A stretch of DNA of 25,505 bases, from NCBI GenBank assembly GCA_023392595.1, contig JAEVYU010000071.1, forward strand, positions 1-25,505. Direction: 5' to 3'. The notes under the pieces were generated by a model. That model saw nothing but the letters and a program-made list of their open reading frames with translations. It did no database searches and had not been told where the DNA came from. This document shows, in pieces, positions 15,979-21,529 of the stretch; the first letter of the stretch is position 1, and the number at the start of each line of letters is the position of its first letter. The position numbers and the translations under genes are program-made. Source of the stretch: Bacillota bacterium. GTDB taxonomy: Bacteria; Bacillota; UBA4882; UBA8346.

Positions 15979-16634
15979 ATTTTTACGCCCTCATCCCCCT
16001 CATCGCCCTCATGACCCCATAAACAGCCAATCGCTGTTTGCCTATGGCGTCATGGGGGTCTTTATTATTCATTGACTTTAGCCATGCCATGGGAAGTAAA
16101 AAAAATAAATGACGAAATTGGAGGAACGAAAATGATTCAAAAAACCTATACCGCAAGAATGAACCGGGTCCGGAGTATGGTAAGCGGGCTCACCACCTTT
16201 CGGGAACCATTGGAAAAACACGGCGCATCCCCGGAGTTTCTAGCCGCATTATCCCTGTTCAAAGCCAATCGCCACCAAATCTAGGAGTACCGCCGGACTC
16301 TCAAAAAAGATTCCCTGGAGGCGACCGCCGCCAAAAACTGCAATCTCAAAGAAGCCCAACGCCTGTGCAACAGGGTCCGGAAATGGGTCCGCCGCGAATT
16401 TCCGGCCGAAGTGTAGCCCCAGTTCGGGTTCAGGAAAGGAGAATACCCAATAAAGGGTAAAGAGAAAAGGGGGAAAAGTAAAAAAAGTTGGCAGCAAATG
16501 TTTTGTTTTCAACCGCCCGGAAATCGACAGGCAACTGCAACTGATGGCAACCAAGTCCTGAAGCCAGAGAGACTCATCCTCCAACGCCTGACCGGAGGTT
16601 ATGAGGGGGATGAGGGCGATGAGGGCTTAAAAAT
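15979..16634. mobile_element. Candidate 656-bp element with 34-bp inverted ends
   Basis: Bases 15979-16012 and the reverse complement of 16601-16634 agree at 31 of 34 positions. Both are built from ATTTTTA followed by CCCTCATC-type 9-base units. They enclose a small gene (16132-16416) with an internal stop, and a hairpin AAACAGC-CAATC-GCTGTTT near 16022-16040 set inside a longer GACCCC/GGGGTC pairing. No transposase is present and no target duplication was identified, so this could be a non-autonomous element or a chance arrangement of two extragenic repeats. Confidence 0.4.
16132..16416 (+). pseudogene. Small helical protein gene with an internal TAG
   Basis: From the ATG at 16132 (GGAGG 7 bases upstream) the frame runs 50 codons through YTARMNRVRSMVSGLTTFRE and LEKHGASPEFLAALSLF, meets TAG at 16282-16284, and continues in the same frame for 43 more codons (EYRRTLKKDSLEATAAKN, then EAQRLCNRVRKWVRREFPAE) to TAG at 16414-16416. 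The whole, about 94 residues, resembles a family of small all-helical proteins whose function I do not know. The internal TAG is most simply a CAG-to-TAG nonsense mutation. Readthrough or recoding cannot be excluded, but no other gene here suggests it. Confidence 0.6.
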
Positions 16635-16729
16635 AAAAAGCCTCATTGAATGATCCCCATGGAATGCAGATCTCAATGATTAAACCACAGAGAACGACTC
16701 CGGACCCTCCGTGCTAATATGAAAATATG
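16417..16729. other. Spacer after the helical-protein gene
   Basis: No gene is supported. It includes the right inverted end (16601-16634), a purine-rich stretch at about 16450-16490, and a short reading NRPEIDRQLQLMATKS ending near 16560 that could be the tail of a lost gene but is too short to assign. Confidence 0.35.
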
Positions 16730-17224
16730 TCAAAAATTAATATTCCTACCACGAAGAGCACGAAGGCCACGAAGAAAAAAGAGGGAAATCTTTAGTCTTC
16801 GTGCTCTAAAAACGCAAGCGTTTTTTATAGGAATTGTGTATACACTTCCACTTCGGTGTACTTCGTGGTTAATTCGTTCTATCTCTTTATTTTCATCCTT
16901 TCCCTTGCCCCGGTGCCGGGGTGGACTTTGTGGTTCATTTCCCTTTTTTATGTTTTCAGATTTCATTTCAGAAACCGTTGATGTCATTTCTGCGATTGCT
17001 GAACTCATTCCGACAATCGTTGATTTCATTTTTGCAATTGCCGATCTCATTCCGGCAATCGTCGATCTCATTTTTGCAATTGCTGATCTCATTCCGGCAA
17101 TCGTCGATCTCATTTCTGCGATTGCTGATTTCATTCCGGCAATTGTTATGTCCGTGCGTAAGCTATCGAACCGTTGGGGAGAAATCGTTGGCTTGGGTTT
17201 CCACGAATACCATTTCGTTACCAT
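16730..17224 (-). CDS. Heptad-repeat coiled-coil protein (candidate)
   Basis: This 164-residue frame begins MVTKWYSWKPKPTISPQRF and then has about eight heptads such as IAGMRSA, IAKMRST, IVGMSSA and VSEMKSE, with Ile/Val at position a and Met at d, an ideal parallel coiled coil of roughly 60 residues. The DNA behind it is a 4 x 42-bp tandem repeat. After SENIKKGNE the frame enters sequence that belongs to extragenic CCACGAAG-type repeats, so the C-terminal third is doubtful. No good ribosome binding site precedes 17224, and the plus strand is open too (reading as hydrophobic IVDLIFAIADLIPA). I favour the minus strand because the heptad pattern is protein-like, but it may be non-coding. Confidence 0.4.
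   Translation of the reverse strand: MVTKWYSWKPKPTISPQRFDSLRTDITIAGMKSAIAEMRSTIAGMRSAIAKMRSTIAGMRSAIAKMKSTIVGMSSAIAEMTSTVSEMKSENIKKGNEPQSPPRHRGKGKDENKEIERINHEVHRSGSVYTIPIKNACVFRARRLKISLFFLRGLRALRGRNINF
16749..16870. repeat. CCACGAAG-type extragenic repeat
   Basis: CCACGAAG units occur at 16749-16774, and their complement CTTCGTGG at 16861-16868. GAGCACGAAG (16756-16765) pairs with CTTCGTGCTC (16797-16806), followed by an AACGC-AA-GCGTT hairpin with flanking A and T runs (about 16807-16827). This pattern is typical of dispersed non-coding repeats rather than coding DNA. Confidence 0.6.
16977..17144. repeat. Four tandem 42-bp repeats
   Basis: Four units of exactly 42 bp each begin GTTGAT or GTCGAT and contain two related 21-bp halves (CATTTTTGCAATTGC and CATTCCGGCAATCGT types). 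In-frame multiples of 21 preserve two heptads per unit on the minus strand. Copy number could vary by slippage. Confidence 0.9.
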
Positions 17225-17286
17225 TTATTCAAATTTATTAACACCCGTGTCGCTATTTTTTAATAAATAGCTTGTATAATAAAAAA

Positions 17287-17349
17287 TGTACTTTTTCATT
17301 ACTCTCTCCCTTTTTTGATAACCCAACATTCGTTGGGTTATTCTATTTT
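17287..17349 (+). ncRNA. Predicted small RNA, copy 1 of 4 (diverged)
   Basis: TATAAT at 17275-17280 is followed by an approximately 63-nt unit with CATTACTCTCTCCCTTTTTT (17297-17316) and a terminator stem ATAACCCAAC-ATTC-GTTGGGTTAT (17318-17341) with tail TCTATTTT. The -35 box is weak and the upstream region is diverged from the other copies (the CGTGT block is retained), so this copy may be less active. Its 3' end abuts the stop codon of the DUF2284 gene, which is read in the opposite direction. Confidence 0.5.
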
Positions 17350-17352
17350 CAG

Positions 17353-17892
17353 CTACTCGATGAGTAATATCCCATACCGGTTCATCCCTTCCTGACTGTT
17401 TGCCAATACCTGAATCGGATAGCCTATATTTCGAACCGTCCCGTAAATGTCTATGGCTAAAGCTTCCGTACATGGCCTGGCATTTTTTTTGTTCCTGCAT
17501 TCCGCCCGCTCCGGAACGCAGGTCGAACAAATAGCGCATTCGTCAACCAACAAGACAAAGGCTTTATGAAAACCCGCCAGAAAAACTTCACGCTCAAGTT
17601 GAATCAGTTTCCGATTGACAATTTTACACCATGCTTTTAATTGCTCGGAGTCTTCAAAATTCACCCCAAAGTGGAAGACAACTGCACGGCTATATTCGGA
17701 AAAGAATCGTTCGCACTCCCCAACCGTCGGCACATTCGGCGGACAGGCGCTGCTTTTCCCAAAACTATTGCAACCGTACATACATTTCATACGGACCCAT
17801 TGAGCGACCTGAATATCTTGCCCCGTAATCCATCGATAATCATCCAATCCGCTTTCTCTAAACAAAGCCTCAAGTCTTTCCTGATTTTCCAT
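17353..17892 (-). CDS. DUF2284 family Cys-rich metal-binding protein
   Basis: The 179-residue protein carries the two Cys clusters of the DUF2284 family: KCMYGCNSFGKSSACPPNVP near residues 36-55 and CAICSTCVPERAEC followed by ARPCTEA at about 118-142. These resemble iron-sulfur or zinc sites; the family is annotated as predicted metal-binding and has no firm function. There is no signal peptide or membrane segment. AAGGA lies about 9 bases ahead of the ATG. It stands alone, with predicted small-RNA units at both sides on the other strand. The final residues (MNRYGILLIE) match the usual end of the family, so the gene is full length. Confidence 0.88.
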   Translation of the reverse strand: MENQERLEALFRESGLDDYRWITGQDIQVAQWVRMKCMYGCNSFGKSSACPPNVPTVGECERFFSEYSRAVVFHFGVNFEDSEQLKAWCKIVNRKLIQLEREVFLAGFHKAFVLLVDECAICSTCVPERAECRNKKNARPCTEALAIDIYGTVRNIGYPIQVLANSQEGMNRYGILLIE

Positions 17893-17972
17893 TGGCGCAT
17901 CCTTTCACAGTTAGGGATAAAATATCGGGGCCCCTATTCTCCATTTTCTCAAACCAAGGCCTGTTTCCCAGA

Positions 17973-18053
17973 ATCATACAACTGTTACCTTATTTTCATG
18001 ATTTGTAACATTCGTGTAGTTCGTTTGTAACCAACCGCATGTATAATCATTAT
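17973..18053 (+). promoter_or_regulatory. Promoter region of predicted small RNA copy 2
   Basis: TTCGTT (18020-18025) and TATAAT (18042-18047) are separated by 16 bp. Upstream, 17973-18019 is shared with copies 3 and 4 and holds TGTTAC and GTAACA as an inverted pair around TATTTTCATGAT. Confidence 0.6.
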
Positions 18054-18123
18054 CAGATACTTTTTTTCATTACTCCCTCCCTTTTTTGATAACTCAACTT
18101 TTTGTTGGGTTATTTTGTTTTTA
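18054..18123 (+). ncRNA. Predicted small RNA, copy 2 of 4
   Basis: About 70 nt from the predicted start. The order is a U-rich 5' part, the CU-rich motif CATTACTCCCTCCCTTTTTT (18069-18087), and a Rho-independent terminator with stem ATAACTCAAC/GTTGGGTTAT (18089-18098 with 18104-18113) followed by TTTTGTTTTT. The CU motif is complementary to GGGAGG-type Shine-Dalgarno sequences. No start codon with an open frame is present, so it looks non-coding. Expression is not shown by sequence. Confidence 0.6.
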
Positions 18124-18278
18124 TCCGCAATTACCTTTTTTCCCTTTTTGCGAAAATTTCCCCACGGTTCTCCCTGGACTGGGGGATTCCTACGATGTAC
18201 GAATCACACCGGCAGGAGTAAAATAGGGACTATCAACCAAGCTTGGTCATATTAAACCATACAAAGGAGGGTTACCGG

Positions 18279-18491
18279 ATGAAAAGTTTTATCGATACCA
18301 TGTTGCAACGGGCTCATCGTTACAATCTTTGGGACTTTGGAGCCCTTAAAATCACCCTGATAGCGGCGGGAATCCTTTTGGGAGTCCATTTTTCAGAGTT
18401 TTTCTCAGCTAACGTTATCGATGTCTGGATTATCTTTGGGGTAACCTATTGGTTCATCTTGTATAAGACCTTGGTTGCTTATCGCAAATAG
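18279..18491 (+). CDS. Small two-helix membrane protein
   Basis: A 70-residue protein with a cytosol-facing N-terminus (MKSFIDTMLQRAHRYNLWDF) and two hydrophobic segments, about residues 24-42 (LKITLIAAGILLGVHF) and 47-63 (DVWIIFGVTYWFILY). It resembles conserved small hypothetical membrane proteins of Clostridia-like bacteria; function unknown. The start at 18279 is favoured because AAAGGAGGG stands 7-8 bases upstream. That GGAGGG is fully complementary to the CU motif of the nearby predicted small RNAs. It ends about 60 bases ahead of a strong GC-rich hairpin. Confidence 0.8.
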   Translation: MKSFIDTMLQRAHRYNLWDFGALKITLIAAGILLGVHFSEFFSANVIDVWIIFGVTYWFILYKTLVAYRK

Positions 18492-18551
18492 CTGCACTCG
18501 CAAGTTCTCATTGGAATCCGTTGCGCCAATATATCATTTAGAAATCATTTC

Positions 18552-18586
18552 CCATCCCCGCCTGTGAATCCATTGGGCGGGGATGG
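18552..18586. terminator. GC-rich hairpin between convergent genes
   Basis: CCATCCCCGCC (18552-18562) and GGCGGGGATGG (18576-18586) form an 11-bp stem with a 13-base loop. It lies between the ends of the small membrane gene and alr and could stop transcripts from both sides. T-rich sequence follows on the plus strand after 6 bases. Confidence 0.55.
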
Positions 18587-18593
18587 ACGTCTA

Positions 18594-19805
18594 TTAATTT
18601 TTTTGCCATTGACTCAAACGCATTTTTTGATGAAACTCTTCTAAAGTGTAATCGCTGATTTTTGGATTCGCTCTGCCTAAAGCCACCATCACTTCATAAC
18701 AACCCGATTTGTCGGCCAAGACTTTAATATCAACATTGGGCCCTACCACTTCAGCATATTTCGCCCCTTTTAACACATCTGCCGGGACATCCGTGACATC
18801 GATGGTTGTGGCATCCAAAGAAATTTTTCCGATAACCGGAGTACGATAGCCTTGAATCGACATATATACGCCTTTGGGCGCCTGATCAAGTTCACTGAGT
18901 GATCTCAAATACCCATCTTTATATCCGATATGGACCAAAGCCATCAGCGTATCCCTTCGGGTGGTAAACGCTCCTCCATAGCCTACGGTCTGTCCTTTGG
19001 GGATTTTCTTGATCTGGGATATTTTCGCGTAAATTTCCAGGGTATGCTTTGCATCGGGCGAAATCGGGTGTTCGGCATTGGGCGCTCCTCCAACCAGGCC
19101 TATTCCGGGGCGGATCATATCAAAATTGACTTTTTGATTGTCTAAAAGAATGACGCTGTCGGTACAGGCGAAAGTAACCGGTTTTTTGGGAAGCCGCGCC
19201 AGATAGTCCTTTAAAATGCCGATTTGCCGGTCGCAATGGGTGAAATCATCGCCTTTGATGTCGTAAAAATGACTCATATAAAATTCCACTTCCAGGTGGG
19301 AAGTGTAGCTTTCAAAGTTTTTACTTAACGTTTCAACTTCATCATCCAGCAAGCCCAGACGGTTCATATGGGTATCCAGGTGAATGATGACCGAATTTTT
19401 ACCCCTCTGCCGGCAGTATTCATTCCACCGGTTCAACTGTTCCAGACAATTTACGCAAGGCGTTAGACGGTATTCCTTAAAATAGGGTTCCTCGTTATCC
19501 AAAATTCCGGCCAAGGTATAAATCTTAACCTCTTCTTGGGGGGCAATCACCCGGAGTTGAATCCCTTCAAACAGTTCGGCGACAAAAAAGTGTCTTGCGC
19601 CGGCGTTGATTAAGGCCGGCGCCACGTCTTTCATTTGCAGCCCATGAACTTCGGCTTTTAAAACCGCGGCGCATATCGAACCGGTTTTATCAGCCCTCTC
19701 CTTGAATAAACGGTAATTATGGACCACCGCGTCAATATCGCGAATCCGAACAATCGGTTTGATCCCAAAGGCTTGGTCCGGAATCATTCGAAAAGTTGTA
19801 CCCAA
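18594..19805 (-). CDS. alr: Alanine racemase family protein
   Basis: The 403-residue PLP enzyme of fold type III has the PLP lysine in AAVLKAEVHGLQ (Lys50; the common form is KADAYGHG), the conserved Arg in HMNRLGL (Arg149), RPGIGLVGG, and the C-terminal catalytic Tyr in VGYGGAFTTRRDT (Tyr276). ISLDATTIDVTDVP matches the usual MDxTxVDVT region. It should interconvert L- and D-alanine for peptidoglycan. Variant motifs (KAEVHG; ACTDS for the usual NSA) leave room for another amino-acid racemase. The start codon is TTG at 19805, chosen because AAAGGGGAA lies 5-6 bases upstream; the internal ATG at 19787 lacks a binding site. It is a single-gene unit ending at the hairpin 18552-18586. Confidence 0.88.
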   Translation of the reverse strand: MGTTFRMIPDQAFGIKPIVRIRDIDAVVHNYRLFKERADKTGSICAAVLKAEVHGLQMKDVAPALINAGARHFFVAELFEGIQLRVIAPQEEVKIYTLAGILDNEEPYFKEYRLTPCVNCLEQLNRWNEYCRQRGKNSVIIHLDTHMNRLGLLDDEVETLSKNFESYTSHLEVEFYMSHFYDIKGDDFTHCDRQIGILKDYLARLPKKPVTFACTDSVILLDNQKVNFDMIRPGIGLVGGAPNAEHPISPDAKHTLEIYAKISQIKKIPKGQTVGYGGAFTTRRDTLMALVHIGYKDGYLRSLSELDQAPKGVYMSIQGYRTPVIGKISLDATTIDVTDVPADVLKGAKYAEVVGPNVDIKVLADKSGCYEVMVALGRANPKISDYTLEEFHQKMRLSQWQKN

Positions 19806-19904
19806 TTGACTTCCCCTTTGATTTTTAATTCATGATATTCCCCATTGGCCAAGGGAATCCTTCAGGATAAAGTCCTTGGCGAACTTTAGTATATTCATTA
19901 TCCC

Positions 19905-19985
19905 ATCATACAACCGTTACCATATTTTCATTATTTTTTACATTTCCGTCGTTGGCTTGTAACCAATTGCCTATATAATCATTAT
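19905..19985 (+). promoter_or_regulatory. Promoter region of predicted small RNA copy 3
   Basis: TTGGCT (19952-19957) and TATAAT (19974-19979) with 16 bp between. The upstream block 19905-19951 (ATCATACAACCGTTACC, then TATTTTCAT, then TTACATT) is shared with copies 2 and 4. Confidence 0.65.
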
Positions 19986-20051
19986 CAGAAACTTTTTTTC
20001 ATTACTCCCTCCCTTTTTTTATAACTCAACTTTGGTTGGGTTATTTTGTTT
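19986..20051 (+). ncRNA. Predicted small RNA, copy 3 of 4
   Basis: About 66 nt with the CU-rich motif CATTACTCCCTCCCTTTTTT (20000-20019) and the terminator ATAACTCAAC-TTTG-GTTGGGTTAT (20021-20044) followed by TTTGTTT. Copy 4 follows only about 25 bases later in the same direction, so these are tandem paralogues in the alr-serC spacer. Confidence 0.65.
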
Positions 20052-20076
20052 GATGGGAGGTCCTTTGGTTCTCAAG

Positions 20077-20157
20077 ATCATCCAATCGTTACCGGATTTT
20101 CATGATTGGTTACATTCATGTCGTTGGTTCTTAATCATCTCCCGGTATAATCAAAAT
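20077..20157 (+). promoter_or_regulatory. Promoter region of predicted small RNA copy 4
   Basis: TTGGTT (20124-20129) and TATAAT (20146-20151) with 16 bp between. The upstream block from 20077 (ATCATCCAATCGTTACC, ATTTTCATGATTGG, TTACATTC) aligns with copies 2 and 3. Confidence 0.65.
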
Positions 20158-20221
20158 CAGTACTTTTTTCATTACTCCCTCCCTTTCTTTAATAACTCAA
20201 CTTTGGTTGGGTTATTTTTTT
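20158..20221 (+). ncRNA. Predicted small RNA, copy 4 of 4
   Basis: About 64 nt with ATTACTCCCTCCCTTTCTTT (20171-20190) and the strongest terminator of the family: an 11-bp stem AATAACTCAAC-TTTG-GTTGGGTTATT (20191-20216) followed by TTTTT. It converges on the serC gene, whose own terminator lies just beyond. Confidence 0.65.
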
Positions 20222-20227
20222 CGGCAA

Positions 20228-20255
20228 TAAAAAAGAAGGCTTTTTTAGCCTTCTT
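20228..20255 (-). terminator. Rho-independent terminator of serC
   Basis: On the minus strand AAGAAGGC-TAAAAAA-GCCTTCTT is followed by a T-run (the A-run at 20228-20234 on plus). It lies about 28 bases past the serC stop codon. Confidence 0.8.
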
Positions 20256-20282
20256 GATTATCTTCATTTTTTAATTTTAGCC

Positions 20283-21368
20283 TTAGCCATTTTTCTTCTG
20301 AAACTCTTTCATCAACTCGGCCAGGGTCTTACAACCTTCCACCGGCATCGCATTATAAATGGAGGCTCTCATGCCACCCACCGAACGGTGCCCTTTGATG
20401 CCCACCAAACCGATTTTCTTGGCCTCGCTGACAAAGGCCGCTTCCAACTCTTCGCTGGGCAAACGGAAGGTGACGTTCATCAGGGAACGGCTCTCTTTTT
20501 GGGCATGGCCTTTATAAAACCCGCCGCTGTTGTCAATGGCATCATAAATGTAGGCTGCTTTTTCCTGGTTGCGCTTTTCCATAGCGGCGACCCCGCCGTT
20601 GTTTTTCAGCCATTTCAAAACCAGATTTACGACATAAATTGCAAATGTCGGCGGAGTGTTATACAACGAATTGTTTTTAGCAAAAGTGCCATACTGGAAT
20701 ATCACCGGAAGATTGGTGTTAGCCTTACTGAGCAGTTCCGGGCTGATCATGACCACCGTCACCCCGGAAGGTCCCAAATTTTTCTGCGCTCCGGCATAAA
20801 TTAAACCGAACTTCGAAGCATCAACAGGCCTCGATAAAATATCGCTGGACATATCGGCCACCAAAGGCGCCTTTACATCCGGGAATTCCTGCCACTGGGT
20901 ACCGTAAATCGTATTATTGGAAGTGATATGAACGTAAGCCGGATTGTCACTGATTTTAATCTCGGACCCCTCCGGTATCCGGTCAAAATTAGTTCCCTTG
21001 GTTGAGGCGGCAATATTGACTTTCCCCACCCGGGCCGCTTCCTCATAGGCTTTTTCAGCGAAAGATCCGGAAATAATATAATCCGCCTGGGAGCCCGGGG
21101 TTAAAAAGTTCATTGGAACCAAGGCAAATTGGGAACTGGCGCCGCCACCCATGAATAAGACCCGGTAATCCCCGGGAGCGCCGATTAACTCTTTGAGTAA
21201 ACTCTCGGTTTCGTTCTGGACCTCTTCGTATTCTTTACCACGATGGCTAACCTCCAAGATAGACATCCCGGTATTTTTAAAATTTAATAATTCCTTTTGA
21301 GCTTCCTGAAGCACCGGTAGGGGTAATATTGCCGGGCCGGGATTGAAATTGAAAACCCTATCGCTCAT
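20283..21368 (-). CDS. serC: Phosphoserine aminotransferase
   Basis: At 361 residues this is the normal SerC length. It opens with VFNFNPGPAILPLPVL, shows the MSILEVSHRGKEYEEV and FMGGGASSQFALVPMN blocks, the PLP lysine in YAGAQKNLGPSG (Lys196) and the C-terminal GHRSVGGMRASIYNAMP. The enzyme converts 3-phosphohydroxypyruvate to phosphoserine in serine synthesis and also acts in pyridoxine synthesis in some bacteria. The start at 21368 is used because GGAGGA lies 10-11 bases upstream; a longer frame would begin with TTG inside that site. It is transcribed alone between its promoter (21407-21435) and terminator. No serA is nearby. Confidence 0.96.
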   Translation of the reverse strand: MSDRVFNFNPGPAILPLPVLQEAQKELLNFKNTGMSILEVSHRGKEYEEVQNETESLLKELIGAPGDYRVLFMGGGASSQFALVPMNFLTPGSQADYIISGSFAEKAYEEAARVGKVNIAASTKGTNFDRIPEGSEIKISDNPAYVHITSNNTIYGTQWQEFPDVKAPLVADMSSDILSRPVDASKFGLIYAGAQKNLGPSGVTVVMISPELLSKANTNLPVIFQYGTFAKNNSLYNTPPTFAIYVVNLVLKWLKNNGGVAAMEKRNQEKAAYIYDAIDNSGGFYKGHAQKESRSLMNVTFRLPSEELEAAFVSEAKKIGLVGIKGHRSVGGMRASIYNAMPVEGCKTLAELMKEFQKKNG

Positions 21369-21406
21369 TTTTAGGCAATCCTCCTTCAAATCAAATTATT
21401 GTTGTC

Positions 21407-21435
21407 ATTATATCTTTTCTGGAAACTGAATTCAA
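21407..21435 (-). promoter_or_regulatory. Probable serC promoter
   Basis: On the minus strand TTGAAT (21435-21430) and TATAAT (21412-21407) are 17 bp apart, with a leader of about 32 bases. It shares the spacer with the divergent ThDP-enzyme gene, whose own promoter may use TTGAAA near 21445. Confidence 0.65.
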
Positions 21436-21529
21436 GTCAATATTGAAAATAAGTAGGACAATTGTATACCGCCAAGTTCGGGGAATAGTCCTTTCAATTT
21501 GGCGCTACAATAATAACGGAGGGATGTTC

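Noticed and set aside
16282..16284. TAG recoding or suppression in the small helical-protein gene
   Set aside because: It is one isolated stop; the same gene ends in TAG and no other gene here has an in-frame TAG. A nonsense mutation explains it.
16977..17144. CRISPR array
   Set aside because: The four 42-bp units are contiguous without spacers and keep a reading frame; this is a simple tandem repeat.
17318..17349. Terminator of the DUF2284 gene instead of a small-RNA unit
   Set aside because: On the minus strand the stem is followed by TATCAAAAAAGGG with no U-tract, whereas on the plus strand it has a T-rich tail and the same preceding CU motif and TATAAT as the other three copies.
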